Under the pieces are notes generated by a model. It was not told where the DNA came from. It did no database searches and worked only from the letters and a program-made list of their open reading frames with translations. A stretch of DNA of 64,000 nt, from NCBI GenBank assembly GCA_964587165.1, contig CAZPKH010000008.1:1-64000 (forward strand), written 5' to 3'. Both the position numbers and the translations under genes were made by a program. Shown in pieces: positions 33,766-42,666 of the stretch (position 1 is its first letter; each line of letters starts with the position of its first letter). This DNA comes from CAZPKH01 sp964587165 (GTDB taxonomy: Bacteria; Bacteroidota; Bacteroidia; Bacteroidales; Muribaculaceae).

Positions 33766-36627
33766 TTATTCAAAAATGTGGTTTCCTCGATCTATGAGGG
33801 TCTTGAGTTCTGTATTAGCGGCAAGATTGCCTGACGTCACACCGCTGCTGAGTATCAGCCCCATAAGCAGCAGGTTCTGCCAGCGGTGGAAGTTGTCCCA
33901 CAGCGGCAGCCGCCGCAGCAATGCCATCTCGTCGGGGCCTACCGCCCCCGATCCCATGATCTCTGTGGAGCGGTCGAGAGCGTCGAGCACGTCGGTGAGG
34001 GGCTGCGCCTGCCGCAGCGGCTCTATGCCGTCGGGCGAGAGGTCGACAGGTATGTTGCATATCTGAGCTTTCTGGCTCACCATGCGCAGGTGGTCGTCGG
34101 TCATCTGCTTGCGCCCTACGGTGCTCACAAAGTTGTTCAGAGCCAGAGCGGCATAGTCGGATATGGCGTTAAGCTGCTCGTCGGTGTCGAAGCGTGTCTG
34201 ATAGTCGGCCACGCGGTCGGCTATAGTGCGCCGTATGCCGAGAATCGCCACAAGGGTCTGGAACATTGCTATTATCTCGTCGGTGAACGGAAGCACATCC
34301 CTCAGCGATGCCACGGCGTCGTTGAGGTGCTCGATCCATACATTTATGATGCGCTTGGCCACAAGTTCGGCCTCGGTGGCGCAGAAATCCTCGCTGCCGG
34401 CGATTATCTCGTCGACCGTGAAATCTTTTCCGGCAAACTCCTCGTCGAGCTCTTCGCGAGTCTCTGTGCCGAAAAACTCCATCAGCTTGCGCAGAGCCGA
34501 GTCGGCGCCCTCGCCGGGCGATATGCCGACGTTGGCGCGCAGGAAGTTGATGGCCGAGAAGTCGCGTGGTGTCTCGGTGCGTAGCACGATAATGTCGCTC
34601 ACGTGACGGCGCAATGTCTCGGGCCCGATCATCAGGCTGTCGATTATGCGGCCGAACACCTCGGGGTGAGCGCCGACGGTCATGAACATACGCCCGCGCA
34701 GTCGGGCAGCTATCTTCTTGGTCTTTTCGGCCTTCGCGCTGTCGTCCTCCGGCTCGTAGTAGCGACCTAAGGAGTTTACTATGCTTATGTTGTTGGTCCT
34801 TAGTGTTTTGGTGTAGCGGGCATGGCGCGATGCCGTGAGGCTCGGAGCCATTCGGCTGAGGGCGTCGATGATCGGGCGGCTGCCGTCGTTGCGCACGGTA
34901 GCGAAGCTGTCCCAGGTGGCCGAGGGCGACTCAAAGTGATCTTTTACAAACGGATGGTTCATAAACGATTCGCGCAGCTCCTCGAAGTAGTCGGGAAATC
35001 CGGGCTGCAGCGCATAGCCAGTCTCGGGGCTTACGGGGCCTGTCGATCCGTCGCTGTAGCCGGTGAAAAGATTGCTCTTGCCGGCGCCGGAGTCGCTCGA
35101 CCAGAAGAAGTCGCGCAGCGGGAAGATGTTGCGGAAAGGCAGCGTACGCCCGCTCTGCTCCACCCAGCTGTCAAACCACTGATAGGAGCCGATTATCTCG
35201 GGTATTACGTCAGCAAAGCGCCGCCAGTGGTTTGTCAGCGCACCGGGCTGGTCGTCCTTGCTTCGGGCCAGGTCGATATTGAACTTTGTGGCCACCATAA
35301 ACAGCGGCGATACCCCTTCGGTGATCTCCAGGGCGGCGGCTCGGTCCTGAGCTGTGCGTCCCACTACATCCTCCACCCACATCTTTATGGAGTTGCCGAT
35401 GGTCGATTCGGTTTTCTGATCGTTGTGGTGGCAGAATAGCAGGGAGCTGATCTTGCCGGAGCGCACATAGCTGTTGAACAGGTATGCCACCTTGCCGCGG
35501 CGCAGTATCTCGGGCATGTCGGTCACATAGTCTATGTCGGCTTCCGGCTTGTTCAGGCGCGTGCGGGCGCCGGGGAAGTCGAGCAGGTCGATATGCTGCA
35601 GGAAGGGGCGGTCGGCCACGATGTCGGCAGGTAGTGTGATGGTCACCTCGGCAGTGAGCGCCGAGAGAAACGCTTTTGAGAAGTCGCGGGCAAGGATGCT
35701 GCCGTCGGCGCTGTATACGTCGGTAGTCAGGCATGTGAAATCGTCGTCTTTCACCTCCTTGCCGCATATCAGGTCGAGCCACTGTATCTTCAGGAGTGTG
35801 CCGTTGCGCTTCACGATGGCATCAAACGGCACATACACCTCCGTAGCAAATCCCAGCTTGGCATATTCGGCCACAATGGTATTGAACAGGCGGCTCATGT
35901 GCGGATTGTTATTCCACATCAGTCCGAACACCTGCTCCCACTGCTCGCGCGGTATGCGGTCGATATATTCGGCCACTACATCAAAATAGCGTGAGTGAAG
36001 CACCTGTCCGGCGGCATTGCCGATCACATCGGTCATATACTCCTGGATGTCGCGTATGTCGTCGTCGGTGATGTCGGTCTGCATCCCGTGTCGGTTGGAT
36101 GCCCAGTTTCGGCACCAGATGTCGAGCTGCTGGTCGATGGCAGCTGTCGAGAGGCTCGCTTTGGCCGCCACCGATATGTCATTGTAATACGAATCGGCTA
36201 TCAGAAGTATGATGTCGGTGAGCGAGAGGTTTTCGATCTTGACAAGGTTGTCGGTATGGCCCGATGCACCCGATGGCGCGGTGGTAAACCGTGTGATGAC
36301 ACCTGTCGACTCGATTTTGGTCATGTTGCCGCCGGAGGGGTTTATCTCGTCGACAAAGTTGTACTGCTTGCCGCCGTTCTCGATCAGAAACGGGCGCCCC
36401 GGGCTCGACAGCAGGCTACCCATCAGATACGACTTGCCCACCTGACTCTCGCCGTAGGCTGCCGCCGACGGACGCAGCTGCAAAGCCTTGAGAGCCTTGC
36501 GTGCCTGGCGACGGCGCTCCTTGAACTCCCGGCGCGGGAATGTGTCATTATTGAATTTGTCGGCCCAGGCCAGCGAGTCGTTGATCAGCTCGATCTGGGC
36601 TTTTGCTATATCGTGAAGGTTTTCCAT
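33766..36627 (-). CDS. SrfC-family P-loop GTPase (Virul_Fac-like)
   Basis: The 953-residue protein has a charged helical start and then Walker A GESQVGKS (59-66) in the context AAYGESQVGKSYLMGSLLS. A switch-like STGVITRF follows near 105-115, and the Walker B/DxPG motif is in HIDLLDFPGART (about 345-355). The long remainder is helical and dynamin-like in size. Motif context and position next to a SrfB-like gene fit the SrfC family, first named in the Salmonella srfABC operon. It has no membrane helix and is probably cytoplasmic or membrane-associated. It ends 4 bp before the subtilase and starts 29 bp after srfB. Family assignment is by recognition only; the function is unknown even in Salmonella. 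Confidence 0.78.
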   Translation of the reverse strand: MENLHDIAKAQIELINDSLAWADKFNNDTFPRREFKERRRQARKALKALQLRPSAAAYGESQVGKSYLMGSLLSSPGRPFLIENGGKQYNFVDEINPSGGNMTKIESTGVITRFTTAPSGASGHTDNLVKIENLSLTDIILLIADSYYNDISVAAKASLSTAAIDQQLDIWCRNWASNRHGMQTDITDDDIRDIQEYMTDVIGNAAGQVLHSRYFDVVAEYIDRIPREQWEQVFGLMWNNNPHMSRLFNTIVAEYAKLGFATEVYVPFDAIVKRNGTLLKIQWLDLICGKEVKDDDFTCLTTDVYSADGSILARDFSKAFLSALTAEVTITLPADIVADRPFLQHIDLLDFPGARTRLNKPEADIDYVTDMPEILRRGKVAYLFNSYVRSGKISSLLFCHHNDQKTESTIGNSIKMWVEDVVGRTAQDRAAALEITEGVSPLFMVATKFNIDLARSKDDQPGALTNHWRRFADVIPEIIGSYQWFDSWVEQSGRTLPFRNIFPLRDFFWSSDSGAGKSNLFTGYSDGSTGPVSPETGYALQPGFPDYFEELRESFMNHPFVKDHFESPSATWDSFATVRNDGSRPIIDALSRMAPSLTASRHARYTKTLRTNNISIVNSLGRYYEPEDDSAKAEKTKKIAARLRGRMFMTVGAHPEVFGRIIDSLMIGPETLRRHVSDIIVLRTETPRDFSAINFLRANVGISPGEGADSALRKLMEFFGTETREELDEEFAGKDFTVDEIIAGSEDFCATEAELVAKRIINVWIEHLNDAVASLRDVLPFTDEIIAMFQTLVAILGIRRTIADRVADYQTRFDTDEQLNAISDYAALALNNFVSTVGRKQMTDDHLRMVSQKAQICNIPVDLSPDGIEPLRQAQPLTDVLDALDRSTEIMGSGAVGPDEMALLRRLPLWDNFHRWQNLLLMGLILSSGVTSGNLAANTELKTLIDRGNHIFE

Positions 36628-36656
36628 TATGTCCGGATGAAATGTGTCGGTAGTTA

Positions 36657-39600
36657 TCAGAAGTTGAAAGCGCCAGTATCGAGCCAGTAGCGCTCCTCGG
36701 CGCCCAGACTCTGGATGTGGATCTCCAGCAGCCCGTTGGGCAGCGGATTGTCGTTGCAGTCGGTGGCTTCGGCTATCGAGATTGCCTCCTTGTCGTCTAC
36801 ATCGCGTTCCAGTGTGACCTGAAACGGCATCAGCCTCTTGTATTCGTCGATCTTGCGGCTCACAAGCGTCGAGAGTGCTTCACGGCGGGGCGAAGTCTCA
36901 TCGTAGTCGCCCTCTACGAGGCGCTGCACCACGGCGCGGTCGAAATTTATCACATAAAGCGTGCGTGCCGGATAGCTGTCCATACCGATCTGCCGCACAT
37001 TGAGAGTGGCCGGTAGCGAGCTTACGTGTATCACACCGTCGTTGCGCTTGGGCGTGAGGCAGTAGTTGCCGCTGCCGTCGACGGTCTCGGGAGAGATGAA
37101 ATTGACCGTCGAGCGAAGGTCGCTTCGCAGCTTGTCGGTGTTTATCACAAAATTGTTGAGGCTCGACAGCTCTGTGGCATAGTGAGCTATCGCTGCGCCG
37201 ACGGCCACTATCGGTTTGGAGTCGACGACATAGCCGGTATTATTGTCGTACGGATACCAGTCGCCCACATAGTAGTCGTTGAGCAGTATTAGGCGGTTTG
37301 GGGCTATACAGTAATATTTCAGAAGCAGCTCGCGCACCGGAGGTAGCGATGCCGGACGCCCTGACAGGAGTATTATATCGCAGGCGTGAGCAAACATTAT
37401 AGCAGCTATCTTGCGCAGCAGCGGTTCGAAGTCGTTGGATATGATGCGGCACACCTCGGCGCGATTGAACTCCCAGTCGAGCTTGTCGAGTGCGAAACCG
37501 AAACGTTTCTCGAAGTATTCGAGCAGGCGCGGGTTCACCGGATTGTCGGCAAACACGTCGTCGTAGTGCACCAGCGTATCGGGCGAGCCGGTCGACACCA
37601 GCTCAAGGAATTTATGCATCAGCGGTACGGAGTACTGCAGGTTGAAATCGCGGCGCATCAGGCGGTCGGTCACGGTCTGGCCGTGATAGTCGGGGCCCAC
37701 GAAATCTTTCATGGCCTGCTGAAACTCGCCGAACGATTTCTGCGGCATCTTCAGGCGGAAGGCGCTCCGCTCGCTCATAAACATGATGTGCCGGGTGAGC
37801 GATTCGAGCATGTCGTCGCCGGCGAAATAGAAGCTGTCGTAGAACTGCGGCGACGGGGTGATGCGCGTGATATGGTCGCGTGTGTACGAGTAGCGGCTTA
37901 TCATCAGGTCGGTAGTGCCGGCGCCTATATCGATCGACCCTACGGTGATGGCATTCTGGCCCGGTTTTTCAGGGTCGGGCTTGCCGTAGATATTGAAGAA
38001 CTCGCTGCTGCCTCCTTTATACTTGAAGCCGGCCTCGCCGTACATATACACAAGCTGCGCGCATGTAGCCTCGTCGTAGTACCACGAGCCGTCGGTGTCG
38101 CGGAATGATGTGAATGCCGGCACTACCTCGATGTCGGACACCGACGAGAGATTGTCGAAATTGGCAAGCAGCTTGACGGCATCCTCGGCGCAATGTATCA
38201 GCGCCGAGCGCTCTACTTTCGACATGGCCGTGGGGCATGTCACGATGATACGGCGTATGCGTCGGGGCATTGTCTCGCGACCGTGAGCCTTGCGGTGCTC
38301 CGGCGAGTTGAGCTGGCGTATCGCCTGGGTGAGCATCTCCAGAAACGAGAACGTCATAAGCGACCGTCGCGAGTAGTGATACGTCGTGCCTCCGGTGCCG
38401 TCGCTGTTGACGGTACCGTCGCTGTTGATATATTTGTTCAGACCGTTGATGGTGAGGATCGTGTTTGTCTGCTCGCCGTCGAGAGCGAGGAAACGCCACT
38501 CCTCGTTGGTGGGCGCACCGTCCCATAGATACCGCTTGGGGCTTGAGTATGTCGACAGGCTCTCGGATGCTCCCGGGCTCATCGCCGCGGCGTGTATCAG
38601 GTCGTTTGCCTCGCGGCCAAGACGCACGAAGCTCGGCAGCACGAACTGCTTGCTGTCGGTCAGGCCGAAGTCGCCGAACGAAGCGCGGCGGAAAGCCACA
38701 CGCATATCGAACGAATCGTTATGGCGGCGTATCTGCCACCCCTCCTCAGGGTCGTACTCCATCGGCGAGGTATAGTCCACGAGCTCAAGCCGGGGTATCT
38801 GTGTGAAAGGCTTGTTGGCCTCCGAGGGGTTCTCGGGGTTCTCCTCGCGCAGCAGCACGGTGGTGCGCGAGTTGCCTATATCCACGATCATGTCGACATT
38901 GCGTATGTCGACCCCCACATCCTTGTGGAGGATGATTTTCGGGAAAAGACCCTTGCGCGCTATATAGCTTATCAGGAAAACGTAAGTGGCGATATATGCG
39001 AAATGCTTCACGTTCTTGCCCCGCAACTGGGCTATACGCTGTATGTCGGGGTGGGCGAGCTTCATCAGATACTCGTCGACATAGCTCCATTTCTCGTCCG
39101 TGCGGCAATACTTCATCAGCTCGGCCTTGTCGGAGCAGATCTCAAAATCCATCGACCGGGCGAACTGGTCGGGAAACACCGGCATCTCGTTGTACTCCGT
39201 AGGCGAGTAAGCCGTGCGGGTGTCGATGGCGAGCTGCACGATGTAGTATTTCGTGCCGTCGGGGCGTGTCTGCGGCACGAGCTTCATGCGGCACCAGTTG
39301 TAGGGACCCGACTTGAATTTGCGTGCGGTGAGCTTGCGGAACAGCGGCACCGGCAGCCACACATTCTCGAACGCTTCGAGCGTGCTGCTGCGGTCGGTGA
39401 AAGTCATCTTGAAGATCTCTCCGCCATCGTCGTCGATCGTGCCGGGTTCGGTGGAGAGAGGGAACACGCCGTCCTCCACAAGATCCGAGTAGCCGAAAGT
39501 CGAGCCGATGTTGGCCGTGGTGAGATACCCCTTCGAACGCAGATCCGAGTAGCGGAAAAAAGCCGATCCGTCCTCAAACACTACCTGCTCGGCAAGCTCC

Positions 39601-39728
39601 AGCTGCCATGCGCCGCGCACGGAGTCGTACCATTCGTGAAACCATAATTTGAACTTATCCTGAAAGTCGATGTCCATCTCGAACGCCGACATGTGGATGC
39701 CTGTATTGGCTATGAGTGAAATCTCCAT
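36657..39728 (-). CDS. SrfB-family actin/Hsp70-fold ATPase
   Basis: The 1023-residue protein is the first gene of the operon. The actin-like fold shows its phosphate-1 loop as VDMIVDIGNSRTTVLLREE (DIGNSRTT at 283-290) and its phosphate-2 loop as GSIDIGAGTTDLMISRYS (near 595-610). Adenosine-loop-like ILLSGRPASLPPVRELLLKY follows near 785. Size, the two loops and the adjacency to a SrfC-like GTPase fit the SrfB family. Residues 1-270 form an N-terminal extension of unknown fold. There is no signal peptide or membrane helix. It likely provides ATP-driven switching or filament-like assembly for the system. A tandem SDGTVNSDGTG stretch (DNA near 38399-38430) marks a small internal duplication. Confidence 0.8.
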   Translation of the reverse strand: MEISLIANTGIHMSAFEMDIDFQDKFKLWFHEWYDSVRGAWQLELAEQVVFEDGSAFFRYSDLRSKGYLTTANIGSTFGYSDLVEDGVFPLSTEPGTIDDDGGEIFKMTFTDRSSTLEAFENVWLPVPLFRKLTARKFKSGPYNWCRMKLVPQTRPDGTKYYIVQLAIDTRTAYSPTEYNEMPVFPDQFARSMDFEICSDKAELMKYCRTDEKWSYVDEYLMKLAHPDIQRIAQLRGKNVKHFAYIATYVFLISYIARKGLFPKIILHKDVGVDIRNVDMIVDIGNSRTTVLLREENPENPSEANKPFTQIPRLELVDYTSPMEYDPEEGWQIRRHNDSFDMRVAFRRASFGDFGLTDSKQFVLPSFVRLGREANDLIHAAAMSPGASESLSTYSSPKRYLWDGAPTNEEWRFLALDGEQTNTILTINGLNKYINSDGTVNSDGTGGTTYHYSRRSLMTFSFLEMLTQAIRQLNSPEHRKAHGRETMPRRIRRIIVTCPTAMSKVERSALIHCAEDAVKLLANFDNLSSVSDIEVVPAFTSFRDTDGSWYYDEATCAQLVYMYGEAGFKYKGGSSEFFNIYGKPDPEKPGQNAITVGSIDIGAGTTDLMISRYSYTRDHITRITPSPQFYDSFYFAGDDMLESLTRHIMFMSERSAFRLKMPQKSFGEFQQAMKDFVGPDYHGQTVTDRLMRRDFNLQYSVPLMHKFLELVSTGSPDTLVHYDDVFADNPVNPRLLEYFEKRFGFALDKLDWEFNRAEVCRIISNDFEPLLRKIAAIMFAHACDIILLSGRPASLPPVRELLLKYYCIAPNRLILLNDYYVGDWYPYDNNTGYVVDSKPIVAVGAAIAHYATELSSLNNFVINTDKLRSDLRSTVNFISPETVDGSGNYCLTPKRNDGVIHVSSLPATLNVRQIGMDSYPARTLYVINFDRAVVQRLVEGDYDETSPRREALSTLVSRKIDEYKRLMPFQVTLERDVDDKEAISIAEATDCNDNPLPNGLLEIHIQSLGAEERYWLDTGAFNF

Positions 39729-39808
39729 CGTGGTGAGGTGTGTAAGAGTCTGTGATTGAGAGGTTTGTTGAAAATCGGCTGCTTTGGGTAGTTTGCTGAT
39801 AATCTTTG

Positions 39809-39816
39809 CAAATATA
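39809..39816 (-). promoter_or_regulatory. Probable -7 box of the Srf-like operon
   Basis: TATATTTG on the minus strand (39816-39809) lies 80 bp before the SrfB-like ATG and just after the terminator of the upstream operon. No TTTG stands at the -33 position, so the promoter is either weak or activator-dependent. Confidence 0.5.
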
Positions 39817-39878
39817 GCGGATTTTTATGAGACTCCTTCATATCCTTAGCGATTTTTAACTCTCAGTGTTTTTCAGGC

Positions 39879-39915
39879 AAAAAAAATGGAGGCCGCATAT
39901 TGATGCGACCCCCAT
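39879..39915 (-). terminator. Terminator of the four-gene exported-protein operon
   Basis: An 11-bp stem (39888-39898 with 39903-39913, one G-U at each of two positions) has a 4-nt loop. On the minus strand it is followed by ATTTTTTTTG. This strong terminator separates the upstream operon from the Srf-like operon. Confidence 0.88.
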
Positions 39916-39946
39916 TGAGTGAAATATCAGCGCTATCAGGTGTGTC

Positions 39947-41539
39947 TTAGAATAAGACGATGCGTACACCGGCCATGAGATTGAACGATGATGTGCCGTG
40001 ACCGAGATAATCTTTTTTGTAGAAGTAGTCGGCTGCTGAAATGCCGGCGGTTGTCTTTTTGCCGAAACCTTTGTGGTAGTTGTACTCGGCACCTACGAAG
40101 AAAGAGAACTCTTTAGTAATGTTAACCTGGAACTTGGCACCGAGGTCGCCGCGCACACCGAAGAATTCTGCCTCGTTGTCTTCCGACAGATCGGGCATAC
40201 CGTTATCATCGGCAATAGGAAGGTAGTTTCCGTCTTTCGCTCCGATGAGAGTGCCTAATTCTTCATCGTGGTGCACCGAAAGGAAAGTGGTATAGGTAGC
40301 GTTAATGCGGACATAAGGCATCAGCTGGAAGCGGCCCATGAAATTGAAACCTACACCATATCCCAGACCGATACCGAGGCGCAACGGATTGGGATGTGTG
40401 GCATAAACTTTCTCATCTTTTACATTCAGGTATGTGAACGTTTCACCCTCGTCCGTGTCGGATGCAAGACTGCTGCGGCCGATAAAGTCGACATCTATTG
40501 TACCTAGAATGTGTCCGCTTATGCCCTGAGGGGTGAGCATGTGCATATTGTCGTACTCAAGACGCACGCCCGGATAGTTGCCGTTCTTCTCAAATCCGTA
40601 CATACCCGACACACTGATTGAGTTTCGTCCGCCGGGGGTGAGCACCGCGTAGTCGCCGCGTTTCTTCGAGCCGGTGCGTCCGAACAGCGAGTAGAGCTGT
40701 ATGGTGTCCTGACCGATGGCGCGTGTGACGAATGAGGTGCCGACATTTTTAGATTTGAGCTGACCGTTTTTCTCAACGGTGCGATAGATGTAGTAACGCT
40801 GCAGCTTTTCTCTGTTGGCCGTCTGGGGAACACGTGCCAGGTAGGGGTGAGAGTTGATCACCGGACCGCCGATAGCCAGATCGGGCACATCCTTTGCCAG
40901 ACGACGGAATACGGCGTACTGGTCGTCGGAGTGTGAGCTTGTGGTTGCAGCGGCGTACTCCTCATCGATCTTTTTCTGATCGTATTTGCCTGACTTGATA
41001 AACTTCATGGGGATCTGGGGCTTTGCCTCATTGGTTCCCATTACGTTGATATAGGCATTGTACAGCTCGGGGGTGAGCTGAATCTTGTAGATCTCCCAGT
41101 AGGTTTTCCCGTCTGAGTGAGTGTTTGCGAAGAAAATGTAGTTGTTGGAGAGGCGGCGCACGAGAATGCCGTTAATCATTGCTTCTTCGCCAAGGCCGCT
41201 GAATGCAGCGTCGTCAAGGTCGGCCTGAGTGATACTCTTGCGCACATCGGCTTTCATTTTATCATAAGAAGTCTGGTCGGTAAGGTAAGAGGCCAGAATC
41301 TGAAGGCCGACATTATTGTCGTTGAGCCACTTTTCGCGGGAGGCCACCGTGGAGCCGGCCTGGCTGAGTTGTGAGTTGATCGGAAGATCGAGCACTTCGA
41401 TATACTCGTTGGTCCTGAACTCGGGGAGTACTTTGCCGCCGATACCGGGCTGAGCATACTCAGTGCTGATAGTCTGAGCAGAGGTGCTGAACATGGCGAG
41501 TGCCACAGTCATTCCTGCCAGCAAACTTTTTGCTTTCAT
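39947..41539 (-). CDS. Exported protein with C-terminal outer-membrane beta-barrel
   Basis: The 530-residue protein has a signal peptide (MKAKSLLAGMTVALAMFSTSA). The first 300 residues are soluble in character (EKWLNDNNVGLQILASYL, YWEIYKIQLTPELYNAYINV). From about 300 it shows alternating strands typical of a barrel (SISVSGMYGFEKNGNYPGVRL, RLGIGLGYGVGFNFMGRFQL, KEFSFFVGAEYNYHKGFG) and ends in MAGVRIVLF, with the terminal phenylalanine usual for barrels. No family is recognised. It is the last of four exported genes transcribed together, so it may be the outer-membrane part of that set. Confidence 0.75.
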   Translation of the reverse strand: MKAKSLLAGMTVALAMFSTSAQTISTEYAQPGIGGKVLPEFRTNEYIEVLDLPINSQLSQAGSTVASREKWLNDNNVGLQILASYLTDQTSYDKMKADVRKSITQADLDDAAFSGLGEEAMINGILVRRLSNNYIFFANTHSDGKTYWEIYKIQLTPELYNAYINVMGTNEAKPQIPMKFIKSGKYDQKKIDEEYAAATTSSHSDDQYAVFRRLAKDVPDLAIGGPVINSHPYLARVPQTANREKLQRYYIYRTVEKNGQLKSKNVGTSFVTRAIGQDTIQLYSLFGRTGSKKRGDYAVLTPGGRNSISVSGMYGFEKNGNYPGVRLEYDNMHMLTPQGISGHILGTIDVDFIGRSSLASDTDEGETFTYLNVKDEKVYATHPNPLRLGIGLGYGVGFNFMGRFQLMPYVRINATYTTFLSVHHDEELGTLIGAKDGNYLPIADDNGMPDLSEDNEAEFFGVRGDLGAKFQVNITKEFSFFVGAEYNYHKGFGKKTTAGISAADYFYKKDYLGHGTSSFNLMAGVRIVLF

Positions 41540-41583
41540 GAGGTAATTGATTGGTTAGTTTAACGTAATTATTAAGTGAATTT

Positions 41584-42636
41584 TCAGTACCATGAATGTA
41601 CGTGGTAAACCAGTTTCGGCCTCGAAGCCGCGTAAGCTTGGGCTACCGACGCTGCTGCATTGTATCGTGCTGTCGCTACCGACGCAGCAGCATTGTATCG
41701 GGCTGTCTCTACAGCCGCATTCGCTTTATATCTTGCTTTCTCAACAGATGCGTTTGCTGAGATAGACGACATTTCCTCTTCGTGCCGGTTTTTTTCTTCG
41801 GCAAGTCGAGCCTGATATTCGCGGGTCTCGCGTAGAGAGAACTTTGAATCCATGCTTTTCATAAGTTTGTCGATCTCCGCCTTCTGAGCGGCTGTCGGAT
41901 TGCTTACGCTGCTGAGTGCATCTATTGCATCAGCTGCGCCCTGCTCAGTGGGATTGGCGTTCCATGCCTGCTGGGCAGCGCGGATAGCACTGTCATTCTC
42001 GCTGTTGGCATGCTTGAGCCCATATTCACCGGCGAGCCTCTGTGCTTCAGCATAGTAGGAGCAAGTTGACGGTATGGCGAAAAGGGCAGTTATAGCGCCT
42101 TCGTAGTCGTGGCTCTGCGCAAGCGACTTGGCCGTATTGATGATGGCCGGTCCCTGCTGCTCATAGTAGCTCAGGATGCGCTCCTTGCCGATATTCACAA
42201 ACTCCTGCATCTCTCTGCTGCGTGCAGGTGCTTTGCGCAATGCAGCTATGCGGGCCTGCTCCTTGTTTTTGCCTATACCTTTCACAGTGAAGGAGGTAGA
42301 GGAGAAGAGTGTACCGTTCACTCCGTCGCCTATCATCAGGTCTACGTCGAGCTCTACCACAGCTTTAGAGTCGATACCCACCACTTCGCTGCGGGCATCG
42401 CGGATGTTAGGCACCACGATAAACCGATTGTCGAATCCTCCGCCGGCACATCCGTAAGTGGTCATGAGGCGGTTGAGCATCGTCGTGACAGCCTGAGCCT
42501 CTTTATCCGACAGCTTTGCTTCCGGCGGCACGTAGGCAGCTATGGTTATATTGTCGGCGGCATCAGCCAGGATTTTAGGCGTGCAGAGAGCTGCAATAGC
42601 CAAAAAGAAAGCAAATACTTTGAAATTCATATTCAT
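41584..42636 (-). CDS. Exported protein with C-terminal alanine-rich nonapeptide-like repeats
   Basis: The 350-residue protein has a signal peptide (KVFAFFLAIAALCTPKILA). An N-terminal domain of about 140 residues (AVTTMLNRLMTTYGCAGGGF, RFIVVPNIRDARSEVVGI) resembles the small alpha/beta domains of LPP20/FlgT/CsgG-like envelope proteins, though only loosely. A helical middle follows (LAQSHDYEGAITALFAIPS). The C-terminus has repeats of about 14 residues (ASVEKARYKANA, AAVETARYNAA, ASVATARYNAA, ASVAQAYAA), visible also at DNA level at 41620-41760. No named family is assigned. Gaps to its neighbours are 44 and 30 bp. Confidence 0.7.
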   Translation of the reverse strand: MNMNFKVFAFFLAIAALCTPKILADAADNITIAAYVPPEAKLSDKEAQAVTTMLNRLMTTYGCAGGGFDNRFIVVPNIRDARSEVVGIDSKAVVELDVDLMIGDGVNGTLFSSTSFTVKGIGKNKEQARIAALRKAPARSREMQEFVNIGKERILSYYEQQGPAIINTAKSLAQSHDYEGAITALFAIPSTCSYYAEAQRLAGEYGLKHANSENDSAIRAAQQAWNANPTEQGAADAIDALSSVSNPTAAQKAEIDKLMKSMDSKFSLRETREYQARLAEEKNRHEEEMSSISANASVEKARYKANAAVETARYNAAASVATARYNAAASVAQAYAASRPKLVYHVHSWY

Positions 42637-42666
42637 ACTTATTCAGAGGTGGTATGACTCCTTTAA

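Noticed and set aside
23021..39728. Type VI secretion or phage-tail-like system
   Set aside because: No Hcp, VgrG, TssB/C, ClpV or tail proteins are seen; the paired ATPase and GTPase fit SrfB/SrfC better.
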